DNA of 64,000 bases from Phoronis australis (Eukaryota > Phoronida > Phoronidae): positions 1,134,811 through 1,198,810 of the forward strand of contig NMRA01000007.1 in the NCBI GenBank assembly GCA_002633005.1, given 5' to 3'. Position 1 is the stretch's first letter. The number at the start of each line of letters is the position of its first letter. The notes under the pieces are model-generated. The model did not search any database, was not told where the DNA came from, and was given only the letters and a program-made list of their open reading frames with translations. The translations under genes were made by a program, and so were the position numbers. Shown here one piece after another: positions 10,864-23,500 of the stretch.

Positions 10864-12038
10864 CCAAAGATAATTTTTGGCCTCTCTGAACATTTACTAC
10901 GTAAGCCAACAATGCGTGTACTATGCTGAAGTTTCAATCTGGGTCATCATAAATAGGTCAAGCTCAATAGTGTTCCCGACCAACAGCCAAAAATCTATTT
11001 CAAATCCAATGGAAACGTTTCGTTATGGACGCATACAGTATATATACACTGAGAGCTGAGGTCTTTAGAGGATTGTGACCTAATATCGAGTTGGCTACGA
11101 GTTACTTAGACGATATCGTCTGTTCACAGCGCATTCCGATGCCGATCGCTAGCGTCAAATCTGCGGCTTTCAGTTTGCAATACAGTCCTACAGTCCTTAC
11201 CTCAAGTTCAGCAAATCAACACCGGTTTCCACCGTTATTTTCAATCGACTGTGATCAACACGGGTAAAAGTCTCTATTACTATTTACCGACCTTCGGTCT
11301 CATTGGGACGCACTGAGGTGAAATGAATTCTCAATATGGCAGTAGTATTCCTGTGTGTGGGATAACCTATATGGAACACCAACTGCCGAAGTATATATTA
11401 CGCATAACATGACAGTTTTCCCGTTCAGTGACTTTACCAGACGAAGGGGGTTCTGAGCGTGTGATAACACTCTAGCTTCAGTTTGTTAACTGCCAAGCAA
11501 AGTCTTTTGTCTGTTATGACAACAGGCATGCTAATTATCTACAAGGCTTAGACCACGTGTGAACACCGTCAAACCCATAGCGAATTGGTACATTGCAGAA
11601 AGAATAGATTATCGTAACTTCGGTTGCAGTTGGGGGATTTTGGTGATTAAAAAACTAAACATGATCAACATGAGACGAGGATTTCAGAAATGCTATTGAT
11701 TTATGTTTTATTTTTAACAGCACAGCCCAGTCATTGGGCTACTGAGATACAACCTTTTCGAAGATTAGCCTGAGAGCAATTATCGAAGAAAAGAGAGCTG
11801 GCCCTCCAACGCCGGAATGGAGTTAAGCCTAATGAGTAGTGTAAGCATTGGCTACAGGGGTAAACTTCCCAACTTGTTGTTGGGCAGTAGATTCGAACAA
11901 GTTGGGAGCAACGGGAAAACGACGCCGTAATGAGCCGTGAAGTCGCTATTCGCGAGCGACACCTGACAAACATAGCACGCTTTACTTCCGGGCACTAAGT
12001 ACGTCGTGTGACAGTAAAATAGATGCAAGAATTTATAC
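10864..12038. other. Intergenic, includes interspersed repeat copy
   Basis: No gene seen. The part from 11415 to 11945 is a copy of a dispersed repeat also present at 51178-51690 (listed separately); the rest appears unique. Confidence 0.5.
11415..11945. repeat. Dispersed repeat, first segment (copy A)
   Basis: Aligns in the same orientation with 51178-51690. Shared words include GTTCAGTGACTTTACCAGAC at the start, GGGAGATTTTGGTGATT-like blocks, and a conserved hairpin CCCAACTTGTT...AACAAGTTGGG near 11869-11913. Its natural continuation is found at 14010-14210, so about 2 kb seems to have been inserted in between. Minus-strand frames in both copies give alike peptides (CSQLVR.Y.PTTSWE), which may reflect ancestry only. 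Family not recognised. Confidence 0.65.
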
Positions 12039-12941
12039 CAGTGGCGGATCTAGGATATCACAAGGGGGGCCCAACATTTTGTCTGTAAACATTTGCGCAA
12101 AGCACGATTGTAGATGCGCATAGCACAGATTGGGGGTGGTCGGGAGGGGGTTTGCCCCCCTCCCGCCAGGAAAATTTTTCTGTTTTTTCCTCTAAAAACC
12201 AATCATTTTCCTTGATTCCTGAAGTATTATCCAAGAAAAAAAAAAACAGCGCGCGTGCTTTACCACTGCACCACCACGATTTCACTCGTGATTTGATTCT
12301 AAGAGACTTGCAGTCCACAGCGTTTGCGCGCGAAACCTACTTCTTTTTGTAATGTTTGTTACACTTTTCATATTTTGTGCAATTAGTTCGTAACAAATTT
12401 GTTGTATTTAAAATATTCTTCAATTGTCCAAAAGACCAAATCCGTTTTTTGTGTTGGCATTAATGACGCGATTGCTCTGGAAATCGTCTTAAGTTAGGTT
12501 TGACAAAGACAGAATTATGAGTTTCTATATTCACTAAGGCTCCGATTACACATCTTACCAGTAGCTTCTGTTTTTTCATTGTCACTCAGATTCCATTTTC
12601 TTTAAAAAATGAAGTAATTTTCTTCATTGCACAGTGAAGCAGACGACGGAAGCAGAGTCGTAGTGCGCAGCGCCACTGCCGGTCGTCTGGGATATCGCGG
12701 GAGAGCCTATTCTTAGCCATAGTTCCGTTACGATTGCGCCGTGTTCCGAATTTGACACTTGAAATTGGATCTGAGCCCCCCCCCAAACACACTAAAACTG
12801 CACACATTTAAATCTTGTTTCATCCGTATAATGTTAATTACCGGGGTTAATTAATAAACTCCACATTTCCCTACGCTCTCGCTGTTTTGCTTTTTTGCGG
12901 CAGCCAAGGGGGCGGGCGGGCCCCCCCTAAATCCGCCTATG
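12039..12941 (-). mobile_element. Non-autonomous DNA transposon, copy 2 (inverted)
   Basis: Inverted 903-bp copy of 9819-10803. Left end CAGTGGCGGATCTAGG, right end CCTAAATCCGCCTATG. Flanked by TATAC on both sides (12034-12038 and 12942-12946), again a 5-bp direct repeat. It lacks the B-box region of the internal tRNA-like segment. It lies between the two halves of the dispersed repeat at 11415 and 14010, so it is younger than that repeat or part of its insertion. Confidence 0.72.
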
Positions 12942-13049
12942 TATACCGTCACAATACACTAACCGGAAGCTATGTTTAGAGGGTACTGCTTCCCCCAATA
13001 TTAAGTAAGCAAATGTCGGAGTTAAGAATCTGTAGTCTATAATGTACGT

Positions 13050-13095
13050 ATGTGTCCCGGGTTCTATGTATCCCGGGTTCTATGTGTCCCGGTCT
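13050..13095 (+). repeat. Tandem GTCCCGGGTTCTATG-type repeat, second locus
   Basis: Three units of about 16 bp, same orientation as the array at 8815-8898. Confidence 0.7.
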
Positions 13096-13252
13096 TTTGC
13101 GTTATAAACCAGGGACTAAGAGGACGAGTGTGCNCCACCCGAGCCCATCTGGTTGCGTGCATTTGCTAGTCAGTAATTCGCACTCCCAAATGGTATCTGG
13201 TAGAATTTTAGGGAGAGGGCATGGCCACTGACACGGGTCTATGCGCTCAAGA

Positions 13253-13350
13253 GAGTCGGACTGGCTGAAATCGCCATTGTTGTGTTTAAATCAAATTTCT
13301 AAGGTCACATTAAGGGAAATGTGTTACGTCTATGTCTTGCCATACCAAGA
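13253..13350. repeat. Right arm of a distant inverted repeat
   Basis: Inverted, diverged copy of 8262-8365 (GTTACGTCTATGTCTTGCC mirrors GGCAAGACATAGACGTAGC). Confidence 0.5.
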
Positions 13351-14764
13351 GGAAATGTGCTTAGCCTCGGACAGAAAAATTGATGCACTTACGAGCAGTT
13401 GACAAATGTTTTTTTGAAAGTTGAAGCTTAAGTAAAAATGCTTGACCATCAACAGACTCCAAAATCTTTACGAATAAACCGTTAACAGTACCTGGTGAAC
13501 AGTTTGACATCCGTTCCTGTGGCCCGGCAGAGAACCACTTTGAATAATATGTGACGTAGTATACTTTACGCGTTTTACTCTTTAAACCGGTTCAAACTTT
13601 GTGATGCCGCACCACAGTACCATACTAGCGGAATCCGATGCTTTTTTACAAATACTAATCACATACTGAGTGCAAGAAGGTTTACAGTCTATGATAACAC
13701 CTTGAATTAAAGCCTTACACTTGGATGAAATGCTAAAAAGATATCATTTATGAATACATACATCAACAGCCAGTTTAAGTGTTGCGTACCGACACAAAAA
13801 TATATTGATAGGATCGGCCTACATGTAATTGTTCTTGAACCATTCGACTGCTATTTTCGATTCTCAATGTCCCACAAATATTGGTTGCCAGCGTAAGCAC
13901 TGATTTTGTGATGGACAGGGGGAGAGGGGGGGCAGGTGGAATGACGTCATATCCCCTGGCGTGTGCAGTGTAAAAATGACGAGTCACCGATTTTGGGAAC
14001 TGAACGAGTGACTGCTCGAAGAAATAAGTTTGATAACGGGAGTATTTCGTCGAGCTCGAAGGGTGAATTAGACATCCACGGCCTCCTAAGGTGTCCCTCT
14101 AGGCGCAAAAAGTATAATTCGCCGAAAACCTTCCGGTGTACAAAGCTCGAGCTAAACCGCCCTCTACTGGGCCAGCTAGAGACAGTGATCTCTGTGTAGC
14201 CGTGGCAGATTTTACAATACGTATGTAACTGAGCTGAATGCACGTCAGTATCAAAGTAAAACAAGCGCATACGTGAATTCGCAACTGTTGTCTGTTTAAT
14301 TTTCTTTTTACATGAAAGATTCTGCAGCTTCTACACTTAACTGGATCACACAATTATAGTTTTCAATGTTGGATCGCCTACACACGTACATCAAGTATCC
14401 GTGAATCCAACAAATGCAATAAGACTGCTGAATTATTGGGAGATTTCCTAATTTCTTATTTCTCTCACGCTACTCTCGACGCTATTGATACATGGTTCCA
14501 GGAATAAGGTATAGTTCATCAGAACGGCTATATAGAGCAAACCTCGAGGAAATCTCCACTGCCTCCAAAAGTGACTTTACAAGAATATCTTTTCATTGAT
14601 GGCAAACGTTAATAACATTAATCTTCCAGCCAAACTCACGAGCAGTGGCCTCCGGTGATCAGTTAACACGTAGTTTTTGTCCGTGGTAAAATTGTCCTGT
14701 ATATCTTTATGAGTGATTGGAGTTTAGTGGAGGACCATTGGTAAGGGCTCCGCTTCATGGTCAT
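13351..14764. other. Intergenic, mostly unrecognised
   Basis: No gene supported. 14010-14210 matches 51770-52000 and appears to be the second half of the dispersed repeat that begins at 11415. The rest shows no repeats I recognise. Confidence 0.45.
14010..14210. repeat. Dispersed repeat, second segment (copy A)
   Basis: Matches 51770-52000: AAGTTTGATAAC, a GAAGG.GAATTA block, CTTCCGGT and the terminal TAGAGACAGTGATC block recur in the same order. Confidence 0.5.
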
Positions 14765-15552
14765 AATTTTGCGTCCCGCTAAACGGACATGTCCCCTGAC
14801 TTGTAACCCTGAATCGCACGAAATACAAGTCCTTCGCATGTCCTCGAGGGAATATGATTTGGTAGTAGCCTTTGACGACAATCGAAGAAACAAGACAAAA
14901 CGCCGAGACGAGTAAAGTGGAGTATTACTGTTCTTTGTATCACAGCGGACAGAGACAGGTTAGTTCTGCAACGTTTTTACGAAAACTGAAAGAGCTCGTT
15001 TTCCATAGACGAATTTAGGGGGGCGGGGGCAGGGGACCTCCCCTATGGTATCCTAGATCCGCCACTGCGTTTGCCCCATATAACAGACTGGGGTCGTGAG
15101 ATATACACATAACGTAAAGGACTGTAAACGAAAAGTCAATCCTCATTTGGCAGTCATAGTCGGTATTTATTTACAAGACAATGATTCCCGATACCCTGCT
15201 AAGCCAAGACACACGACAGATCGATTTGCAACAGAGTATCGTAATAACAACCATAACTAGATAGTGGAATGTTTAAAGACAGCAGACATATCAAAATAAA
15301 CAATTCAGTTGCAAACAGACAACGAAGAACAAAACTCTATGACGGATTCATCCGAACAGAAAGTTCTCCCCGGACTATAGCTACCGAGGGATGAGTCACT
15401 GAGTCATGAAACTCTCTTACAAGCCGATTGTGGCTGAATGCCGAAGCAAAGTTGAGTGAGACAATTTCTTGCGATTCAAGCGTACTTGCATACAAGACCG
15501 ACTGGAACGTTAAGCGTTGAAATGCGCCCACGCCAGAACCACAAACGCTTCT
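14765..15552. repeat. Duplicated 0.8-kb block, copy A
   Basis: Nearly identical to 15558-16372, both starting ATTTTGCGTCCCGCTAAACG and ending at ACAAACGCTTCT. The copies differ by scattered single bases and a few short indels. Copy A ends at the n at 15553 and copy B begins just after it, which fits two haplotypes laid in tandem by the assembler. Each copy carries a 60-bp derivative of the CATAGGCGG-type transposon (here 15006-15066). Confidence 0.85.
15006..15066. mobile_element. Highly shortened relative of the CATAGGCGG transposon
   Basis: CATAGACGAATTTAGGGGG at the left and CCTATGGTATCCTAGATCCG, ending GCCACTG, at the right; almost only the two ends remain. A second instance sits in the duplicated block from about 15797 to 15892, interrupted by seven n. 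Confidence 0.55.
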
Positions 15553-15557
15553 NCGGT

Positions 15558-16372
15558 ATTTTGCGTCCCGCTAAACGGACATGTCCCCTGACTTGTAACC
15601 CTGAATCACACGAAATACAAGTCCTTCGCATGTCCTCGAGGGAATATGATTTGGTAGTAGCCTTTGACGACAATCGAAGAAACAAGACAAAACGCCGAGA
15701 CGAGTAAAGTGGAGTATTACTGTTCTTTGTATCACAACGGACAGAGACAGGTTAGTTCTGCAACGTTTTCACGAAAACTGAAAGAGCTCGTTTTCCATAG
15801 ACGAATTTAGGGGGGGGGGGGGCGGGGGCAGGGAACCTCCCCTATGGTATCCTANNNNNNNTATGGTATCCTAGATCCGCCACTGCGTTTGCCCCGTATA
15901 ACAGACTGGGGTCGTGAGATAAACACATAACGTAAAGGACTGTAAACGAAAAGTCAATCCTCATTTGGCAGTCATAGTCGGTATTTATTTACATTCACTA
16001 TGATTCCCGATACCCTGTTAAGCCAAGAAGGCACAAGACAGATCGATTTGCAAGAGTATCGTAATAATAACCATAACTAGATAGTGGAATGTTTAAAGAC
16101 AGCAGACATATCAAAATAAACAATTCAGTTGCAAACAGACAACGAAGAACAAAACTCTATGACGGATTCATCCGAACAGAAAGTTCTCCCCGGACTATAG
16201 CTACCGAGGGATGAGTCACTGAGTCATGAAACTCTCTTACAAGCCGATTGTGGCTGAATGCCGAAGCAAAGTTGAGTGAGACAATTTCTTGCGATTCAAG
16301 CGTACTTGCATACAAGACCGACTGGAACGTTAAGCGTTGAAATGCGCCCACGCCAGAACCACAAACGCTTCT
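15558..16372. repeat. Duplicated 0.8-kb block, copy B
   Basis: Second copy of 14765-15552. It contains the seven-n gap at 15856-15862, on both sides of which TATGGTATCCTA is repeated; that duplication across a gap is a typical joining artefact. Minus-strand open frames in both copies are shared only because the DNA is. Confidence 0.85.
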
Positions 16373-17777
16373 ATAGGGGTGTTTGTCAGAACCAATTGTA
16401 TACAATATAAGGGCCACAACGTGCCGCACAAAACGTCAAATCTGTCTGAAAAGCAAGTGTTTTCATATCCAAGACAGACTCTTACTTGCCACTAATGGGG
16501 ACAAATTACGTAAAATCCGTCAGAAAATAGAGAGGGGTTTTCTTCCCCATAATTGAAAACCTATTGGGGTATTTGCCAAACTTCATGAAAATTCGTCAAA
16601 AATTGTAGACATAGAGGCGAACGTAAACAAAATTGCTGGGATGACAGAAGTAGTTGAATCCATCCGAAAATTCGTTCGAATCATCTGGTTCGTGATAGAA
16701 ACATGTCTGCAAAATTTCACGAACACCAATCAGGGGGCTTTCAGTTGGTGATACAGTACTACTAGTAGACGCACGGATTACGTACGGACACCGAGGACTA
16801 ATGACGGCACAATGCGTCCCCACATATCGATACATCTTAAAAACAGATTCCAATAACTGACTCCTACTAATTAAAGGTATACTCCTGGACCATTTCCACC
16901 ATTGCAAGTTTCCATGTTCAGGAATGGAATAAGGATCAAAAGAAACCATTCCGCCCAATCACTCACAATATATTACATAGCCTGTGTACGCAAACACGAC
17001 AATCAACCGCTGACATAATTCCTAGCGGGTTAGTCCTTGCCTGTACGCCGATATGTCAACCAGATTGGTCTCAACTGAGAAGTGATATCTGGATTTGTAA
17101 AGAACTAAAATTTCGTTGACCATGCTCAGCACTTAAAATGACACCCTGACAAGCCAATTGGTACAGCAACAACAATACGCAAAAACGAACCAGCAGCACT
17201 TTTTAAATCCACAAAGGACCTATTTGAGACCGGAAGTGGTATAAACCACTCTTTACAGGTTTCAGACATGTACATATGTGAAAGTTAGCCACCTGTGCCA
17301 TTAACCATTATTTCAAATAATAGGCTAACCATGGACATACACACCACACACATAAAAGCATACAGTATCTGACTGAGATGCCCGTGTCAGGAAGTGAATG
17401 TCAGGAAATGATCAGTGTTACACAGAGTCGAGAGAATCTACTCAATTATAGAACCTGTGCTTATCAGCTGTTGCACAGGTCTAACAGATTTGTCTTTCAA
17501 GTATACAATCTCCCAAATTAAGAATGACTTGAGTGTTTAACCTGAAGAGTATACCTTTAACAATTACAAAATATCACATTGGCAAGTCATATTAACAGGA
17601 TTGGATTCATTTTAAAGTCTATCTTGAATGGTAACGCCATGTAAATGTTAAGAGCATGCTCCGAGTCCAGCAATATCATAAATTGCCAAATGTAATGAGC
17701 TATTACACCTATTGGCTACAGTGAGAATCACCTTTTAATTCACAACAGCCGTGACCAACACCTGCACACAATGGTGT
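16373..17777. other. Intergenic, downstream of MAN2A
   Basis: Holds a stretch around 16380-16650 with words such as TTTGCCAAACTTCATGAAAA, a degenerate repeat type also seen in intron 14 of MAN2A (26925-27330). 17040-17165 shares blocks with 6895-7020. No gene supported. Confidence 0.45.
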
Positions 17778-17783
17778 TTTATT
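17778..17783 (-). terminator. Candidate poly(A) signal for MAN2A
   Basis: TTTATT on the plus strand reads AATAAA on the minus strand. Scanning down from the MAN2A stop at 20435, I found no other AATAAA before this one; an ATTAAA variant lies at about 17733. Using it would make a 2.65-kb 3' UTR, long but not exceptional. Unsupported by transcripts. Confidence 0.3.
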
Positions 17784-20434
17784 CAGACCCCTATTCAATG
17801 CAACTGCCATCGGCCATTTGTTACTTGCGCTGGGTTATCGCAGTGATGTAATTCGGCACCAAAAAGCAACTTCACCTATCATCTAAAAGGCCTACATTTG
17901 AGTAACTAAACTCACATTTTCTAGACTTTGCTGTGACTATCTGCTTCATCTAATATAACAAAAATCCATTTAAGGTAGGCTTTACGATTTAACTCTAGCT
18001 AAATGTTCCTTCTACTTGAAACACTGGTCACAATGACAACAAAAGTTCACACTCAGGTACAACAAAGAAAAACAGGACAACAAAGTTAGCATTAGAAAAC
18101 CTACACATGAACAATTATAATTTCAACATGCGGGTATTACATCTGCAACTGAGCTAGAGGACTTAAGCAAAAGGGAATAGAAAACACAAACAAGCAACAA
18201 GCCAACACAATAGATAAGTAAAATGAATAGCCTCATTTGAGAATGTCATTTTATAATATGAAAAATCCAAATTAGACAGGATACCAGACTGAAGTAACCT
18301 TTATGTTACCTCTAAAAGCCATATGGCGACTGCAACAACAAACAATGCAACCTCCATTTTCCAGAATATCCTTACAGCAGTGTAACCATAATTTTTATGA
18401 AATGGATCATTTGTATTTCTAAAACAGGCAAAACAATTGTTTATCATGACATTATTCAGAAAATATGAATAATGAGACAGTGTATGTACATATCTTACAA
18501 AAGCTCAAAATCTTAAAATATCCCAATAAGAAAAACAGACATTTGCCTCAATTTACCAGTCATTTAAAACTAGACATTTGCGCAAAACAGAAATCTATAC
18601 ATCTGAGTCATCTTGAGCAACATTCAATACTACTCTAACTCTTAGTGAGACAACTTAGCAATATATAATCAACCTTGACATTGAATACAAGATGGCCGCC
18701 AAAATAGAATATATCCAATTTTTACCTATTGATCTTTTTACATGACTAGTTTGTTTCACGCTGGGAATCCATGTGTGTAATTTGCACTACGTTCCGATCA
18801 TGTCATACACACAAAGTAACTATCAATAATACCTAACATTATGTAACAAGTGAGACACAAACATTACAGATTGTAGTTAACCGTGACCAAAGGATTTAAC
18901 AACAAAGCCATGAGTATTTCAGTGTCTAACAAATGACGGTGTATTATCACAATGAACACCTGATTCGTGTTGAACACTACGTCCACTGGTAATTAAATTG
19001 CCTCTAATATTATAGTATTAATTATACATGAAAACCGGAGACTTTCAAGTAGCAAGATGGAGAATGATTAGGGGGACCAGATACTAGTGGCCTCTAGTGG
19101 ACGAGGAGGCAATTACTCTTTTGTTTAAAACTCCTCACATCTAACTGCAAACAATGTAAAAGGGCTTTCTCTCAAAGTCAAACATGTTCTTCATGCCACC
19201 CGCTGCAAAGAAGTAGTACCTCCTGATACAACCAGGTCGCGATAAGAGCCACCACAGTCTCATGTGATCAGTTCCATTGTTTCACAAGGCAACAATCTCA
19301 TGTTTGTTACCAAGCATGTTCACAAGCTAGCCAGCTAAATTTAGGTTTGACTGAGGATTTAAATACTATTGGAATCACTCAGAGGAAGAACACTGGAAAA
19401 GCAAGAGACTGAGATATACACACCAAACTGTAAAATGTCCCAACACCATTGTCTTTCATTCCTCAACATTGTCAACCAAGTCCGAGAAAAGAAACAATGT
19501 ATCACAATGCCTCTTGAGGAACAAAAGACATCTATTTGTCAGCTTCGAAGCAGTACACGCGGACTGACTAAATGACATGATTTAAAAACATCGCAACTTT
19601 GTCAAAACTAAATTTGCTCTTAACTATCAATTAACACTAAAAATTACGCTAAGCGAAAGCAATTCTGATACTTTTTCCAAGAATTACATTCAACCTCCCG
19701 AAAAGCATATTGCAGAGGAAATTGTTCAAAAAGTGGCACTCGGTGCCCAATTTCCGTGCAGAATTATGGAATAACGACAATATTTCAGAACAGGTACTTG
19801 TCTTGACTACTTAAGAATAGGGTGTAGTTTTTACTATCAATCTATGGCCACGTTCAGTTTACTCATATTTACCCAAAGTCGCCCAAAAATTGTACATTTG
19901 TATATTACACAACTTTGTACAATGGCCAACTGTTCATGTGAATAATTGTCTTTTAGATTCATTTTCCAGTTGGTCACAATCTATTCAGTGAAGCAACAGC
20001 CAAACTCAAAGACCTTACCATTTCGCCAAGACTGTTAGCCAGCACTCTTTCTTTGCCCATTAGGAACAAAATGTTTGTCTACATGCTCATCACAATTCTA
20101 CCTGATGACCTGTGCATGTTTCTCTTGGCCTAATTTCCCTAAATAACAAATGATGACAAGCAACTGAGCGTGGTTTCATCAATTACCAGTCGACAAATGC
20201 ATTTTGGAATTTTGTGGAATGTGTGAAAGAAAGAGATAGCTTTGAACTGCAAACTAAAAACAACGAGCTAGTAAACTAGCACAATATTCACACAGCGTTA
20301 TCACTCATCGTTACTGATTGCACAAATAAGTCCAACAAACGCCGAACAGGAACAGAGCAATGCACTCATGATGACGTAGGCGTAGCTCCAAGTTCTCCTG
20401 GAGAAATGATATGTGTCCCTCGACTTGGCTGGTG
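17784..20434 (-). other. MAN2A: Probable 3' UTR of MAN2A
   Basis: No coding region and no transposon relic could be seen in this 2.65-kb stretch, in contrast to the repeat-laden DNA on its left. Together with the lack of an earlier AATAAA this suggests transcribed 3' UTR. Inference only; cDNA reads would decide. Confidence 0.35.
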
Positions 20435-20587
20435 TTATGAGAAGTACACTTTGTAAGTGTTGATGTCCATGCTATTGACCTGAATCTCCATCATATTCGA
20501 CAGCTCTTGTCCATCATGTTGCAATGTCAACGAGGTCTCAACCACTTTCTTAACATCAACATCCTTCAGCAGATTCTTTAGTAAGAT
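20435..20587 (-). CDS. MAN2A: MAN2A coding exon 21 and stop
   Basis: Residues 1106-1155 plus [23 protein letters not shown] and [17 protein letters not shown] correspond to the C-terminal LS.MEI.TFRIQL end of the family. The stop codon occupies 20435-20437. Confidence 0.93.
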   Translation of the reverse strand: MLLKNLLKDVDVKKVVETSLTLQHDGQELSNMMEIQVNSMDINTYKVYFS

Positions 20588-23500
20588 CTAAAAGAGTAAC
20601 GGTAAAAACTGATTACTAGCTGTAGCTGGTAATACTGGAAGGATCAGGGGGGATGGCGACGGAGGCAAATGCCCAATGATTTGCACGGCCCCAAGTAACG
20701 TATGGTACCATTCACGATTACCACCATTTTCATGACCGTACGCTTTACCCGACGTACCTCTAACTCTGAAAGCATGCAAAATGGCAAACTTTTATTATTG
20801 TGTACATGTTAAACTGCGAGTGTGCTTCAAAGATAGTTTTTCTGTCAGATGTCAGTTTTATATTTCAGTGCCTTAAATCATGTTTCCTGGCTAACTGATT
20901 TTCTTATGTTGGAACAAATAAACACTTTTTTGGGGATGTTGTGTAAATCAGAATTTAGCATTTTGGCGCATAAACACAAAAAATTACACCATAAATTTTT
21001 TGTGTTTCATTAGTCTCACATAAGTAAGCCAGTTTCAAGATCATGATGACTGCTGCATATATCTCTAAGTTGTTGGGATTTCCAAATGACATGTTCAGAA
21101 GAAGCACAGTCAAACATTTAATTAATAACCAAATTGTATACAACTTCATATTCTTCACATGTCTTGAGAGAATGAGGAGTGCACATCGAAACATGTCAGG
21201 AATATGAAGTTGTATACAATTTGGTAATTTACTAAATGTTGTTGAGATTGAGAAACAAGTTTAATTGATGTAAACAATATACGACAATATTTTTTTAAAA
21301 AATTAAATCAAAATTGCCATTTGAATAAGTCACACATAATGTCTTCTCTTGGGTTTACCCAGACGACACTGTGAAATCTGATGTCGTCACCCATTATTAA
21401 ACACCAAACTATCAAACACTCAATGAATGCAGCAAAAACCAATTAGCAGTAGAGCTACAGCATCTAACAAACGTTGTCATAACATGACAAGGAGATAACT
21501 ACAATAAGTTCAAACCACGAAACACTCATTCCTGGCAATTTCTAGAGAAAAAAAAGTGCCGATGAGAACTGTGAACACCTTGAGTCATCTTACCTTTCCA
21601 TTACTAGTAGCACACATCAATGCCCTGGTGGGAAAGCTACAATCTATACCCAGCCGATGTAGTAGTAATGCGGCGCTCTCTTTTGGTTTATACTGTATAG
21701 ACTTGTCACTGTCCTTATTCTGCATAGTCCTAAGATTGAGTAAATGAACCTCACATGGGAGGTCAGAGGTCAACCCTGTAAACACTGGGAGTAGTCCATT
21801 GATGGCAGCACCAGGCTGGCTTTGGGGTAGCACATGTATTTTATTGACTAGCTGAAGCGAGAGAGTGTGTGCCAGCAAAGACGGATAACCAGCTGGCTGA
21901 GATGGAGATGGCTGAAACATAAATATATCACATAAAATAAGATAAGCCCACCACAAGCCGAAATAATATAACTCCTGTTTCTAACAGACCCTTGTTTTTG
22001 TTTGACATTCACTAAAACTGTTCATACTAATAAGCATTACAAACGGCAAAAGCTTTTTAATAATGGCTCCGGAAGTAGGCCCACAGCCCTATATTTGAAT
22101 AATTGTCTGAATATAGGCAAATGTGCAATTATTTGAGGGGAGTGGATGCCGAAATTCTCGGTCAGCACTCAGGATAGGATTCTCAGTCACTAAGGAAGTT
22201 GGGGTGTAGCACTGTCCTTCGCTGAGTAAAATTGAGCAAAAGGGTCACATTTTATGACACGTCAGTTTGAATTGATATTATTGCAGCCCCTAGAAACACT
22301 GTAATGAAGAATAGTTTCTGGCTTACCTAGCACAAAATCACCTTCATTTTAAATGACTTATGAGTGCTCCTTTGCTATGTTTCATCGAAGACAGAAATGC
22401 ACAAACACATAGAATCAGTTAATAACAAGTTATGGACAGTTCATGCAAACCATTGCTCACTTTTGCTGAACGCAACTTGTTCTCCAGCAGTAGTCTAAAC
22501 TGATTCGGGGTCCTCTTGTTATCCTTAACACCCTGCCCAACCCCCCTCTGGTCATCCTGGGCCAGAGTCCTGTCCATCATCACTTCCAACCAACCTAAAT
22601 CAAAACAGAAAACAAATATCAGTGCAAACACAACTCGAATCAAAAGAGATAAGAAATTACAGCTGTAATAATTCTCCGTCTTCATTCCACGAGCAAACAT
22701 CAAAGCAATAGCTAAATTCCATGGACAGCCTCAAGATCGTGTCTAGCTGGCCGACAGTTCCTGAGAGTCAATTGTTTCACTTCATAATAATTTCGAGTCA
22801 TATAGTTTAAGAAGTAGTCACAATGCAGTGTGTGTTGTAAGCTACATAATTATTTATATAGTAACAAAAGTTACCTACTTCATAATACATGTTGATAGCG
22901 ACACATTTCATCATGGCAATGAATCCAACTGTATGTGTGATTTACAGACACTTTAGAAGCTGGCTTCCAAATACAATCCCGCACTGGAGCTAGAGATTCA
23001 TCCAATATAGTGAACTTAATCCAATTTAAACATAAAATATTTACCATGTTGCCATGTCTTTTAGGCTCATGGGCATATCTCCGAGATAATGCCTTTTTTG
23101 TATCCCTTTTTTACTCAAGTTGTTTGCATACTGCCCTATGTGCCGAAGTTTCACATATGAGTGCATATAATGTGCCCGGCATAGGCCCAAGCATTAAGTC
23201 GCATATGGGCGCACCTGTTTTAACTACTGCTGTGCCTTCTAATGACAATTTTTACGCTTACTTCTGAATCTTTGGAGGTCCTCGGCATATTTTCAAGAAA
23301 TTTTGGTAAACAGTTTTGTATTACCATATTGCTGTGCCTCTTTTGTTACCATATTGCCATGGGTCTATATTGGAAATAATGCCCTTTTGCGGCCTTTTTT
23401 ACCCAACTGGTTCGCGTACTGCCACAGACATCTAAGTTTTGCAAAGAAGTGCAGTTTCGCAAAGACGCCCAAGGGCTTAATGGCAAGGTAATACAGCACC

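Noticed and set aside
11731-11973. Conserved minus-strand peptide shared with 51470-51715
   Set aside because: Both lie in copies of one dispersed repeat; the frames diverge by indels, and no family was recognised.
14663-15685. Repeated minus-strand peptide beginning MFLRLSSKATTKSYSL as a conserved gene
   Set aside because: The two occurrences are the same DNA in the duplicated block, probably two haplotypes, so repetition is not evidence of selection.
16596-16958. Minus-strand open frame of 120 codons as a gene
   Set aside because: No recognisable domain, it overlaps a degenerate repeat type seen elsewhere in the window, and no splice or start context supports it.
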